Assembly: GCF_035046485.1 (NCBI RefSeq)
Contig: NC_085136.1
Coordinates: 224,258,853-224,322,852, forward strand
Direction of reading: 5' to 3'
Source: Aedes albopictus
Taxonomy: Eukaryota > Arthropoda > Insecta > Diptera > Culicidae
DNA: 64,000 nucleotides
Shown here piece by piece: positions 1-10,977 of the stretch. The notes beneath the pieces were generated by a model. That model was not told the origin of the DNA. It ran no database searches and saw nothing but the letters and a program-made list of their open reading frames with translations. The position numbers and the translations under genes were made by a program. Every line of letters begins with the position of its first letter. Positions within the stretch are counted from its first letter, which is position 1.

Positions 1-1139
1 GCCGTTAGCAAGGAACCGAGGTAGACGAATTCTTCTACCACCTCGAAAGTATCCCCGTCTATCGTAACATTGCTGCCAAGGCTTGTCCTGTCTCGCTCAG
101 TCCCACCTACTAGCATGTACTTTGTCTTAGCCGCATTCACCACCAGTCCGACCTTTGCTGCTTCACGTTTCAGGCGGGTGTACTGTTCTGCCACCGTTCC
201 AAATGTTCTGGCAATAATATCCATGTCATCCGCAAAACAGACAAATTGGCTGGATTTCGTGAAGATCGTACCCCGGCTGTTGAGCCCGGCTCGTCGCATA
301 ACACCTTCCAGGGCGATGTTGAATAGTAGGCAGGAAAGTCCATCACCTTGTCGTAGTCCCCGTCGAGATTCAAATGAACTGGATAGCTCACACGAAATCC
401 TTACGCTGTTCTGCACACCGTCCATCGTTGCTCTTATCAGTCTAGTCAGCTTCCCGGGAAAGCTGTTTTCGTCCATAATTTTCCATAGCTCTGTGCGGTC
501 GATACTGTCGTATGCCGCTTTGAAGTCGATGAACAGGTGATGCGTTGGGACCTGGTATTCACGGCATTTCTGGAGGATTTGCCGTACGGTGAAGATCTGG
601 TCCGTTGTCGACCGGCCGTCGATGAAACCGGCTTGGTAACTTCCCACGAACTCATTTACTTTAGGTGAAAGACGACGGAAGATGATCTGGGATAGCACTT
701 TGTAGGCGGCATTCAAAACGGTGATCGCTCGAAAGTTCTCACACATTAACTTGTCGCCTTTCTTGTGGATGGGACAGATTATCCCTTCCTTCCACTCCTC
801 CGGTAGCTGTTCGGTTTCCCAGATCTTGACTACTAACTGGTGCAGACAGGTGGCCAACTTTTCCGGGCCCATCTTGATGAGTTCTGCTGCGATACCGTCC
901 TTACCAGCCGCTTTGTTGTTTTTGAGCTGGTGGATGGCATCCTTAACTTCCCTCAGCGTGGGAGTTGGTTCGTTCCCGTCCTCTGCTGCACCAACATAGT
1001 CATTTCCTCCGCTGCCTTGGTCATCCGTGCCTACATTCTCTTCGCCATTCAGGTGCTCGTCGAAGTGCTGCTTCCACCTTTCGATCACCTCACGTTTGTC
1101 CGTCAGGAGGCTCCCTTCCTTATCCCTGCATATTTCTAT
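1..1139 (-). mobile_element. RTE-clade (JAM1-like) non-LTR retrotransposon, reverse transcriptase fragment
   Basis: Read on the minus strand, the frame is open from about 1139 to the window edge, roughly 379 codons without a stop or frameshift. It shows the order expected of an RTE-type reverse transcriptase: a KNNKAAGKDGI block, the EEWKEGIICPIHKKGD block, QAGFIDGRSTTDQ, FIDFKAAYDS (first catalytic Asp), GLRQGDGLSCLLF, and FADDMDII (catalytic Asp pair near 228-233), followed by FVYLGSLLTA. Such a protein copies element RNA at a nicked target site. The 5' side ends abruptly near 1139, as is usual for 5'-truncated insertions, and the 3' part lies outside the window. The intact frame suggests a fairly recent copy. 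It sits in an intron of the desaturase gene. Confidence 0.9.
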
Positions 1140-2740
1140 TAATAATAAAATGCACTGTTGTTTGAAGCTTTGCTTCTTGTAATTTGTGCGTGTGAAGTTC
1201 TGATGAACTGTTGAAGCGGGATTTCAAGACGTTTGTCCTTAAACATTGTATCACAAAATCATATACCCAGTAGTAAAATTGTACGCAAGTAAATAGTTGT
1301 TTTAAACATGATTGGAATATTCAAATCCTTTCTCTAACAAAAGAGAATAAATCCCAGCTGCTTCTGGAAATTTTAAAGGAGTAAAGCTACATATGTAGTG
1401 CAAATTCAATCGGTTCCACAGAAATTCTAAGCCAAGGCCAAAGAATCACAATTACCGTATACCTTTGTTGGCTTGACCAGTTCTAATCTGAACTCTTTTT
1501 AAGAAATTGGGAGTTGGCTTTGGTTTGCACAGTTTTTGATTTTTTTTTTCAGAAAACAAAGTTCATGTAAGCACATGATGTTTTTTCGCCAATAAAATCA
1601 AACCGCATTGGATCAAACATCTGTTGCAATCAGAAAAAAAATCTCAGCTTCACCCGAGTCATTTTAACAGCGCGTAAAGGAGTTGAGCGCGAAGCCGACG
1701 TAGTTTGAGTTGCGCAACGTTTACCATTTGGAACTAGCCGGTACTATTTGCATACAAACATCCTATGCGTCGACGGAGACCTGCCTGGTTGGCGCAGTGT
1801 CATCACCTACCTAAAGATCTCTGCCTGCATCTGGGCGGAAAGAATTCGAAACGAAGGATTGGGCAAACCATGGCATGGGGAAACGAAACTGGAAGTCTAT
1901 AGTGACTGTGACTAAGGCGTCCGTCGCTTCACTAATTTACATAGCGTCAGTGTCGTTTCGAAACTGTTTTGATAAGTCATTAATTATTTACAACCGATAG
2001 GATTAGTTTCCTTGGATGATGAAGGTGAGCAGATTGGTTCACAGTTTTAAATCGAAACTTGGCTGGTCTAGACGGATTTCGAAGGACGATTTTGGATATC
2101 ATGGTGATTTGTGTTACACCCTTTGAGGGAGATGATCTATTATATTTACAATGCAGACTCCGAAGGACGTAATGGAAACAAACATTCGTGGGTCATGACC
2201 GGTTTAAAATGTATTCCAAGATTAAATATTTATTATAGCTGTTTGATACAAAAGATGCGATGGTGCTGATGTTCCAAAGTGTAGTTTGAAGGGCGGATAT
2301 TTCCCCTCAGTCATCTGTTTTGTACTTCATAAATATTTAATACTATCGATACGAAACAACAAAATTCAAGGCCAAAAAATCCCTTCGTGCATAAATTGGC
2401 TATTTGTTCTAATCAGGTGGTACATTCAAAATCGGTGTTGAGTCAGTTGTGCTTCTATTTCTTTGATTTGGTCGTTGGTTTCCTGATCTGATTAATATAA
2501 AATAGCATACAGATGATTTGATTACTATACGAGGTCTAAGGCTTTGCATAGATTAGTATCACTTGTTCTACTTTTCAGCATAACATTATAACTTATTTCT
2601 TATCTCAGTGTTTATAAACAATCGTTGAACTGAAAGAAACAAATCATGAGTCATGACTTATCAAAACATGTTGATTGTTATTAACTGAGAACGTATATCC
2701 TAATGAAAGAAATTGTTGCACACTTCGATTCTAAAAGACG
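1140..2740. other. non-coding intron stretch, nothing recognised
   Basis: AT-rich sequence between two retroelement fragments. Only short chance frames are present. A GC-richer patch at about 1670-1930 has no convincing coding frame or splice pattern. It is read here as intron of the minus-strand desaturase. Confidence 0.5.
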
Positions 2741-3256
2741 GGGACAACTAAGTACTTGGACGTCTTGAACGTGAATCGAAGCGACACTAGGCTCGTTAAT
2801 CTGGGAGCCGACGTGCGCAGTATTAGACGTACTCGTACGGGTGAAATGATCCTCGAGGTCAAGCGTGACAAGGAGCACAAGGGCGCCGCCTACAAAAGCC
2901 GTGGAATGGGGAAGCCGTTTTACAAACCTACGGGGTCAGATCCTGCTGGATGCACTGGCCATACTAGATGTCGATCTGGATAATGTCGGTACCAAAAGTA
3001 CCTTTAGTCTTAACGGAGCGTAATCGATTATCGATGTTACTTTTTGTAGCCCTGGCCTAACGAGTAGTTCAAACTGGATGGCTACTTTCAGCAATCACTT
3101 GGCGGTTCGCTACAGTATCGACTACAACAAGAGCAGGCAGCGGGTAGAGCAAGAGGTGGCAAGGCCAAGCACGCGGATGGAAGACATACTTCGACGAAGG
3201 CAGGCGCTCCGCCATGAGCGAAACCTACCCCGAGCAGAGGGGAATATCAAATTAAT
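2741..3256 (+). pseudogene. R1-clade non-LTR element: end of ORF1 fused to endonuclease tail
   Basis: Residues encoded from 2756 (LGADVRSIRRTRTGEMILEV) match the RTRTGEMILE-type motif of R1-clade Gag proteins. From 2934 the frame shifts and reads the end of the apurinic-type endonuclease (QILLDALAILDVDLDNVGT, then SIIDVTFCSPGL), with a stop at about 3021 and continuation from 3078 through VRYSIDYNKSRQ and STRMEDILRRR. Everything between these two pieces, including the ORF1 zinc knuckles and most of the endonuclease, is deleted. The same element resumes at about 4456 after an AT-rich insertion. It is non-functional. Confidence 0.75.
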
Positions 3257-3601
3257 AACTACGAAATTACAAAACCTGTTTTTATATCTCGTTTTGTTAT
3301 TATTGTATTATCAAGGCATTACGTTTCCATAACATGTTTTGTTGGACAATCTTATTTTGTTATGACCAAGCTATTGGTATACAGCCATTAAAAAACATTT
3401 CAATATTACATTTTGTTGTGGAACAAGTTTGGTTATTATTGTATAATTGAAACTATACAAATACTATCAAAACTAAAACAAGTTTCGTCATTCAACAACG
3501 TTATTTACAGTATTTCTCGAGTTATGCTTACGGTATCAAATTTGATAAGAGGTGTGGTATATTACGTGACATTGAGGTGCTATAATGTGTGCAAAACCAA
3601 G

Positions 3602-3700
3602 TCCCTGCTGGGCGCCGCGAGATTTGAAATTGTCTGAGTTGTAGCTGAAAAGTTCCCAAAATATCAGCCACTGCCCAAGTGGCGCAGCACCCTACATACA
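3602..3700. repeat. MITE relic related to the 12326-12548 element
   Basis: The right side carries CAGCCACTGCCCAAGTGGCG followed by CAGCACCCTAC. This resembles the terminus of the palindromic element at 12326-12548 (CCGCCCAAGTGGCGCGATACCC). The left side keeps GGGCGCCGCGAGATTTG. It is heavily decayed. Confidence 0.4.
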
Positions 3701-4054
3701 TCAAAACGAGAACATAGCAGACGATATTGAAGGTGGGGTTCGAAAGGGACATTAAGGGTTTGAAAGGGAACTTATTGAATAAACTTGTTTGACCGAAGCT
3801 AATATAGACAGCTGAATCCAAAATTGTAGATGGATTTGAATGGGATTTTTCAGAAATATTTTGTATTTTCACATGTTTTCCCTGTCGTTCCAGATGATTA
3901 AGTCGGATCTACCTATTTGTGGTAAAAGATTGCATGAATAGTTGAAAATACGCCTATGAGGGAAGAGAGAAACTGAAGTTCGCAACGATTGTTCCGCCAT
4001 TCTCGCATGCTGGTCTAAATATGTATAGCATTCTCAGCCAACACGAAGTCATAT

Positions 4055-4165
4055 ATGATGTAGAAAAGGATGCTAATGTGGAGGGCATATGCGTACATGC
4101 TTTCATTTAACCACGGCTAAAGCGTACGCATATCGCCTCCACTTTAGCATCCTATTCAACATCAT
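4055..4165. repeat. inverted repeat, 42-bp arms
   Basis: Arms at 4055-4096 and 4124-4165 are reverse complements with only a few mismatches and a 27-base loop. The arms begin ATGATGT and end ATATGCGTAC. They could form a strong hairpin. Confidence 0.75.
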
Positions 4166-4455
4166 GTGCGATTGTTTGATATCATAACTAATTTTGCTTT
4201 CGGTATGTTATCAATAACTCTTTAATATCAAAATTTGTTATTGGAATATTTCCCAAATTCACTGTTATTAAGTTGTTATTGACACTAACAAAACATGTTA
4301 TTAAATTGATTTTCCAGGAACAAATTTTTGTTATGTGACTTGTTATTTTGCCGCTTATGACAGGCAAGTTTATAACTCAATATGTTATGTTAATAACATA
4401 AAAATAACTAATTCCATTATGCAGTTATTTTGCCAAAATAACGCATTTTGTTATG

Positions 4456-6401
4456 CTGTTGTTATTCTCTTCTGCTCGGGACTTGGTGACGGCGACGAGC
4501 TGGTAGCTGTGTTTGACTTTGACCCTGCCTAGGCGAGTCTACCCTAGAAATGGGAGACAACCGGCTTACTGGTGGACTCAACCGATTGCGGACCTGTGCC
4601 GCACCGTAGGCAGGCGGATGCAGCAAGCACGATTAGAGGAAGAGCGAAACGAACGACAGGTGGTGTTCGCCGCTGCAAAAGCCGCGCTGAAGACCGAGAT
4701 AAGAGCAAGCAAAAAGCCTGCTTTGAGGGTCTCTGTCAGAGTGCCAATGCGAACCCGTGGGGTGGCGCCTACAGGATCATGATGGCCAAGACGAGAGGGG
4801 TAATGGCTCCTACAGAGCAATCTCCAGAGATGTTGGAGGGGACCATCGCGGGGATTTTTCCGCGTCATGATTCTAGTCCTTGGCCTCCTTTCATAGGACA
4901 GCCGGGGACTGGGGCTGGCTATGAGGAGAGTGTTACCGATGTGGAACTTGCGGGGATAGCAAAGTCCCTTAGCGTAGGTAAGGCCCCAGGTTCGGACGGA
5001 GTTCCGAACCTGGCCTTAAAAGTAGCTATTGCAGAGGCTCCAGAGATGTTCAGGTCTGTTATGCAGGAACGCCCGGACGAGGGAATTATCCCAGAATTTT
5101 AGGAGAGGCAGAGCCTAGTTCGATTGCCAAAGGCGGGGAAACTACCCGGAGACTCGTCGGCAAATAGACCAATATGCTTGATCGACACGGCAGAAAGTTG
5201 CTCGAAAAGATCATAAACAGAATGTTGAGGTACACTGAGGGTGTAAATGGCCTCTCCAGCAGTCAGTTCGGCTTCCGGAAGAGGAGGTCGACCGTAAACG
5301 CTATCCTGTTGGTCACAAAAATGGCCAAGATAGCGCTCCAGTTTAAGAAAAGGGGGATTCTCTACTGTGCAGTAGTGACTATCGATGTAAGGACCGCGTT
5401 CAATAGTACTAGTTGGCCGCCTATTGTCGATGCGCTCCTGCATCTGGGAATACCCGGGTACCTGTACAAGATTTTCGGAAGCTACTTCCAGAATCGAGTA
5501 CTAGTTTACGACATAGAGGTGGGTCAGAAGTGCTTTCACATAACCTGAGGAGTCCCGCAAGGTTCCATTCTGGATCCAGTATGGAATATCATGTACGATG
5601 AGGTGTCGAGGTTAGAGTTCCCGGTGGGGGTGGAGATCGTCGGCTTCGCTGACGACATCACGATGGAAGTCTACGGTGAGTTGATTGAAGAAGCGGAGTT
5701 GACACTGCCCACTCGATCAAGGTTGTGGAGGTGCGGATGAGATCCATGAAACTGGAGTTGGCTCACCACAAAACTGAGGTGGTGGTTGTGAACTACCGAA
5801 AGTCGGAGCAGCAAGCGGTGATCAGTGATTAAAAAAGACCTTCGATATCCACGTTGATTACGCCTACACAGCCTTAATGGCATTGTCCCGGATGATGTCA
5901 AATAGCTCTGCGGTGTATGCTGGTATGGTGCCTACTGGCATTCTTATCAGGGAGGACACAGAGTGCTGTGCAATGCGCGACACAAGAGGCACACGCAGGA
6001 CTGCTAGGGTGGCCTCCATGGTCAAATAACAGCGCGCGTGGGAGAGTTCCACCTAATGAAGGTTGATCCATAGGTTAGTCCCGAGGTTAGATAGTTGGAT
6101 TAAGGCGCCATGGTAAAGTAATATTCCAACTGACTCAGGTCCTTTCGGGCCATAGTTGCTTTCGACAGTATCCTACATCGTTTCAGTCATGCGGCTTCTC
6201 CCGAATGTCTTGTTTGTGCTGGTTCAAAGCAAACGGTGGAACACGTTTTGTTCGTGCCTGCGTTTTCGCACAATGCGTGACCGAATGCTTGCCACATGAG
6301 GGGAGGACACAACTCCGGACAATCTTGTCCAGAGGATGTGTGTAGGGATAAGTTTGGCTGCAATGCCGTTTCAACGGCTATCATCCACATTGTCTTGGAG
6401 C
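4456..6401 (+). pseudogene. R1-clade non-LTR element, reverse transcriptase and C-terminal zinc region (broken)
   Basis: Motifs run in order: RNGRQPAYWWTQPIADL (about 4540), AKAALKTEIRASKK, NPWGGAYRIMMAKTRG, LSVGKAPGSDGVPNLALK (about 4970-5020), LSSSQFGFRKRRSTVNAI (about 5255), GVPQGSILDPV (about 5550) and VGFADDITMEVYG (catalytic Asp pair near 5648-5653). The C-terminal CLVCAGSKQTVEHVLF zinc-binding block is at about 6210-6265, and the ORF is entered by a MITE at 6402. Stop codons at 5101 and 5548, frame changes after about 5700 and an internal loss near 5830-6150 make it non-coding today. The order of domains and the CCHC-like tail fit the R1 group. Confidence 0.85.
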
Positions 6402-6788
6402 CAGGCTTGTCCGCACTGAGCGCATGAAAATTCTGCTCTTTGGATTTACACCATCAAGCACATCATACATTAGAAATCTTTTCATCTAATCAGATAGAAG
6501 GATGTTGAAATATTCTAAATGTCATTTCGAACTGTCAAAAAACCGCACCGCAGCGCCACACGGAGCGCGCAAAGAGATTTTCACCCGGGTGAAAACACTC
6601 CAGTGAATTTCACTTTGAACGGCCAGTGCGGCGCTGCGGTGCGGTTTTTTGACAGTTCGAAATGACATTTAGAATATTTAAACATCCTTCTATCTGATTA
6701 GATGAAAAGATTTCTAATTTATGATGTGCTTGATGGTGTAAATCCAAAGAGCAGAATTTTCATGCGCTCAGTGCGGACAAGCCTGCGG
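6402..6788. mobile_element. palindromic MITE with 156-bp arms inserted in the R1 ORF
   Basis: Arms at 6402-6557 and 6630-6785 are near-perfect reverse complements separated by a 72-base loop that holds a smaller palindrome (TTTCACCCGGGTGAAAA). The flanks carry TTGGAGC at 6395-6401 and 6789-6795. Removing the element plus one TTGGAGC restores the R1 reading IIHIVLELQRMWRV, so the boundaries and the 7-bp TSD are well supported. It has no coding capacity. The superfamily is not assigned. Confidence 0.85.
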
Positions 6789-7270
6789 TTGGAGCTACAG
6801 AGGATGTGGCGTGTAGATTCGGAGAACGGCTAGTGCAGACGCTATACAAGAGGTGGCCCAAGGGTTCGGAGTCGACTACGTAGGTCATACCGGTGCCCTG
6901 CGGTCGAAATCGACCCTTACAACGATTAAGTGGCCGCGGGGAGAACATCCTGGTAGCGTTGCTGTCGTGGCGTCGGTCTACTGGGTTAAATCCGAGCCCG
7001 CGATTGGAGCAGGTGGAGGCCCCATATCGGCACGTCCTTCTGTGTGCTGGCTGATAGGGCCTTACTTGCGGGGAGGTCAAATCGCTGTGTACGCGGTATC
7101 AGTTCTTGATACTTGCTGTGCAGATGGATGCAGGCGTGGTGTCGACCTGCCTGCCTTCCGAGTACAAAGGGAGTGGTAAGGAATACTCAGGAAACGGTCC
7201 TTAACCCCACACTACCTGGACCTCCTGTCCGGGTGTCTGTTGAGCAGATTATAAAGAGTTTATAAATTAT
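6789..7270 (+). pseudogene. R1-clade element, ORF2 end and 3' UTR
   Basis: Immediately after the MITE the R1 frame resumes (LQRMWRVDSENG) and then stops. The GC-rich stretch to about 7270 looks like the element's 3' UTR by position. The exact 3' end is not certain. Confidence 0.6.
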
Positions 7271-7442
7271 AATGATTTATTTTATTTTTTGTCACCTGTG
7301 TAGTGCACGCAGTGGACCTATGGACGAGACGCCACTGGAGAAGACCAACGAATGTCATCAATAAGTTAAAAGACGACTTAGTTTTCATACTTCACTGAAA
7401 AAATATAGAAATGGAGCCAAAACTTTTTTTTTTCTTTGCTGT
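7271..7442. other. short intronic spacer
   Basis: AT-rich sequence with a T-run at about 7425-7435. No feature is recognised apart from the left copy of the SINE TSD that follows. Confidence 0.4.
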
Positions 7443-7456
7443 GCTGGTGTCTTTCG

Positions 7457-7746
7457 TAGGGCCCATATAGCCGAGGCGGTAAACGCACGGGTATTCAGCA
7501 CGACCATGCTGAGGGTGACGGGTTCGATTCCCGGTCGGTCCAGGATCTTTTCGTAAAGGAAATTTCCTTGACTTCCTTGGGCATAGAGTATCTTCGTGCC
7601 TGCCACACGATATACACATGCAAAATGGTCATTGGCAGAGGAAGCTCTCAGTTAATAATTGTGGAAGTGCTCATAGAACACTAAGCTGAGAAGCAGGCTT
7701 TGTCCCAGTGAGGACGTTACGCCAAGAAGAAGAAGAAGAAGAAGAA
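7457..7746 (+). mobile_element. Feilai-type tRNA-derived SINE, full length
   Basis: The copy begins TAGGGCCCATATAGCCGAGG, giving an A-box-like TAGCCGAGGCGG, followed by a B box GGTTCGATTCC at about 7520. It has the typical Feilai body (GGAAATTTCCTTGACTTCC, CACGATATACACATGC, GAAGCAGGCTTTGTCCC) and an (AGA)n tail at 7727-7746. It is flanked by perfect 14-bp repeats GCTGGTGTCTTTCG at 7443-7456 and 7747-7760. SINEs of this class are transcribed by RNA polymerase III and mobilised by a LINE partner. The intact promoter boxes and perfect TSD indicate a young copy. Confidence 0.93.
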
Positions 7747-7760
7747 GCTGGTGTCTTTCG

Positions 7761-9228
7761 ACTCGGCTAAGACCTATGTAGATCCATCTCGCCTTAAACT
7801 ACTTTTAGTATTCATTACAGCGTGTGCCAATGATAGGAACCCTGTACCTGTTATGGTTACATTTTTTAACTTCGGTTCCTTTTCGCATTATTTGCATGCA
7901 TTCCTTATGGGGTTAGCCATAACTGGTACACTATGGCGAAAAAGGGTGCAAGAAAGCCGAAATTTTAAGGAAAATGATTTATTTCTACCATGATTTGAGT
8001 AGAATGTGGAGTTTAAATGAGTGTGATCATCTTTTGTAAACGTGATCTGTTGTTCACAAAAATTTTCTTGTTGATTTACATCGTTAAAGGGTGAAAATCA
8101 ACTATGGCGAATAATTGGTACTATAGTCATAATTGGTACACTTACCCTATTCTAAGAGGTTAAAGAACAACACTTGCGAAATGTCTCTAGGGTTTCCTCA
8201 TAGAAATGTTTAGGGACATTCTTGGAACAATATTCCGCTTATATATAAGAAGACATGTGCTGTGGATATTCCTGGAAAATTTTGTCGGAGCTTCCTTTAA
8301 GGAATAATAAAAAAAAAGGATTCCGGCTAGACTAACTCACGAGTAAGCCTTAAAGAATGTTCCGTAGGTATATCCGGTATGTACTGTTTCTGTAGAAATC
8401 ATTCGAAAGCGTTTCGAAAGCAAAATCCTATAGAAAGAACACTTTGTGGGTTTTTCTGGGGTAACGTCCCGTAGGTATTTCTGAAGATACCTGTATAAAC
8501 ATAAGCTGATGCCTGATAAGAAAACAAACGATTTGCTACACTTATTCACTCCTCATACCCATCATGCCTTATATAGTTGGATGAACTTGTATGTTTGTAT
8601 AGAAACATACTAAACAAGTGTAGTAAAGCGAAAGTACTTCTTGACCTTGCCCAAAATTAACCGTCAAACATCGGTCATCTAACATGCATTCAAACACAGT
8701 TGGCCTAGGGCAAAGCGTTGAGAGCTTTGAACGAACGCACGACCAGGTGAAGGAACGTGCGACTGACCGAGGGGCAACAAGTCATCAAACAATTATTTTC
8801 GATGCTCTCCGCCGCAGCAGCCACCGTTTACGTGCTGCTTGTTTAGTGTTTTCAATGCCAAGTTTACCGAGCTAGCCGGTGCGCCTCAAGATTCAAGAGG
8901 CGGTACTTGTATGATTGTTATGTTGTCGTTTTTTTATCATCAGTTCATTTCGCCTGCTCTTTACCATTGATGCCCATTTCATTCATAAGAGCACTGCTTC
9001 TCGATGTGATCTAGTCAGGGTTGTAAAGCAGGGAGTGGATCTATTGAACGGTAGGTACTTTAATCAAACGAATGGTCATTAACACGTGGCGAGGAATTAA
9101 GCCATTCAAGGTAGCGGTGGGATTCATATCGTACCGACTGTTAATAGAGAATATATCTACTAATGCATTGGCATTGGCCGCGAACTTGAATCTTCAGATT
9201 TTATAACCGGTGTCTAATGGGTACTTAC
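7761..9228. other. intron, no gene recognised
   Basis: Non-coding, mostly AT-rich. The phrase AACTGGTACACTATGGCG and a variant recur at about 7920 and 8105-8145, suggesting an unrecognised repeat. A GC-richer patch at 8690-8900 has no convincing coding frame. The missing desaturase exons, including the third histidine box, were not found here. Confidence 0.5.
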
Positions 9229-10228
9229 TCTTTTTGGAACATGATCAAGGGGTCGGCTTCCAAATCGGACATGTCGATCTTCTTGCCGTATTCGATGACC
9301 TGAGAAGTAAACAACGAGATGTATTAATTATAAAATAAAATTGTGAAAGGCATTCCTGCGGATTTGGAAGAAATGAAAGTTTCAGTGACAAACATGATCC
9401 TGGCAAACATGGCTCAATTTTTCGGAAAACATATTGGCCACTAGAACTTTAATGTTATGGTCCTCACTAGTAATTACCCACCTTTGGATGTTTGCGGGAC
9501 AGCAGCCAACCGACGTGTGAGAAGAAGAACCCACGGTTGGCGTTGTGCGGATCCGCATCGGTATCCGAGTACTTGTGGTGTTGTCGGTGATCTCGCACCC
9601 AAACGTAAAGGCAGTTCTGCCCGGCAAGGGTATGCAACCACAGTAGTAGAACCCTTAGCCACAGGGACGCCTTGAAGGCACGGTGGGCCCATAACCGATG
9701 GGCACCCATTGTGACTCCTTGACCGGACATGTACATCAACCAACCAGCTGTAACCCAAACAAATTCATGTTATTCAAAATCCATCTCCCCACCCCAGAAT
9801 CCCAATAAATACTTACTGTAGAGCGTCGTCCGCCAGTCGCAGTACCGCCAGAAGGCCAGATGGAGCCCGATCCAGCCGCAGATGTGCAACAACGCGAAAC
9901 CTATCACATTCTTCCAGACGATCTCCCGCTTAAAATTGAAATCCGTTCCGATTTCCGACGGCAGGATCGGGGTGTGCGATCCGATATCTTTCAATTTTTT
10001 GTCGATTTCGGCTTCATGTGACAAACTACTGCAGCTGGACAGGGCTTTCTGGAACTGCTTTGGATCGAGGGTGGAATCCTGTGCGGAGAGTTCTTCGCTG
10101 AGTTCGGTTAGGCTGGGAAGCTGACTGCAGGTGGAGGTGGGATTCTCTTTGGAGGTGGACATGGCAACATCGATGAGTTCGGCCGTTTTTCCGCAAGGTA
10201 TCGACTTGGTTTGGGAGTCGGCCCCCAT
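9229..10228 (-). CDS. acyl-CoA delta-9/11-type desaturase, three 5' coding exons (partial gene)
   Basis: Exons on the minus strand are 10228-9817, 9747-9482 and 9299-9229. The introns are 69 and 182 bp with GTAAGT...TTACAG and GTGGGT...TCTCAG ends, and exon 3 ends at a GTAAGT donor (9228). About 249 residues are visible. An approximately 80-residue polar N-terminus precedes the membrane segment NVIGFALLHICGWIGLHLAF. Histidine box 1 is HRLWAH (residues 154-159) and box 2 is HRQHH (191-195). These ligate the di-iron centre of ER-bound desaturases that introduce a cis double bond into fatty acyl-CoA using cytochrome b5. The third box (HNYHH type) must lie left of the window. A TTTCTTTACAG acceptor two bases before the ATG shows that the 5' UTR is split by an intron. 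The exact regiospecificity cannot be read from this part. Confidence 0.93.
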
Positions 10229-10230
10229 TT

Positions 10231-10977
10231 CTGTAAAGAAAAGTGTTCAATGTGTGTGGTTAGTTGTCTGTGCTGTGCTTATGTATACGTATTCTAAAAG
10301 ATGAGAAGTTGTATTTAGTAATATGTATATTTGTTGAATACTAGAAATCAGAGATTGATATGCTGTTTCGTATTGTTTGTTATTGTTAAACTTTTTTTTA
10401 GACTTTCACAATAGAGTTTCTTCGCTATTTTATTTTAGGACGAAATCGTTATTTTCAACAATTTTCAAAATGACGATTATTTCAGCACGAGTCATCCGTT
10501 TATCCAATGAGGCTTGCCGAGTTGGATAATTATGACAGGTGTTGAAAAAATCGAGTTTTGCAACGAGTTTCATACAAATTGTTGTGCAATTATGAAAAAT
10601 GCTATTGAGTTGGATCATCATCTAGCTGCACAACCATGTTTCAAGGGATACCACGTGTGAGCACCTATGCCGCACTGAAGCCCGTTTTTCAATCAGGTAG
10701 GCTGTGCCACAGTTACCTGTCATAAATTTTCGGGCAGCCATTGATAAGCGTTGTCAAAAATCTTCGTGCAATGAGCCATTTTACGAAGTGACAACAATGT
10801 TGATGATGATATGTATTGATTTTCACGGGTTAGGACGGGTTAGTGGTACTTTTCAGCTCTCTTAAGAGTGCCGCAAAGTAGCACTTTTCGGCACACTTAT
10901 TTTAGAGTCGATAAGCTATTTCAGTTTCTTCTTCGTGTTGGAAAAGTGAACTATTTTGCAAAGTAATTGCAAAAATA
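10231..10977. repeat. 5' UTR intron of the desaturase with one diverged palindromic repeat copy
   Basis: At about 10436-10610 lies a diverged copy of the repeat seen twice at 10978-11668 (CAGCACGAGTC, GAGGCTTGCCGAGTTGGATAA, AAAATCGAGTTTTGCAACGAG). The rest is AT-rich and unassigned. Confidence 0.6.

Larger units (their letters stand above)
3257..4455. mobile_element. AT-rich insertion inside the R1 element, origin unknown
   Basis: This 1.2 kb block separates the endonuclease and reverse transcriptase parts of one R1 copy. Both ends are rich in words such as TTTGTTAT and GTTATTA, which suggests degenerate repeated termini, but I cannot define clean terminal repeats or a target-site duplication. 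It contains a MITE relic (3602-3700) and a 42-bp inverted repeat (4055-4165), so it is probably composite. Confidence 0.45.

Noticed and set aside
70..540. 156-codon plus-strand ORF
   Set aside because: Antisense shadow of the RTE reverse transcriptase.
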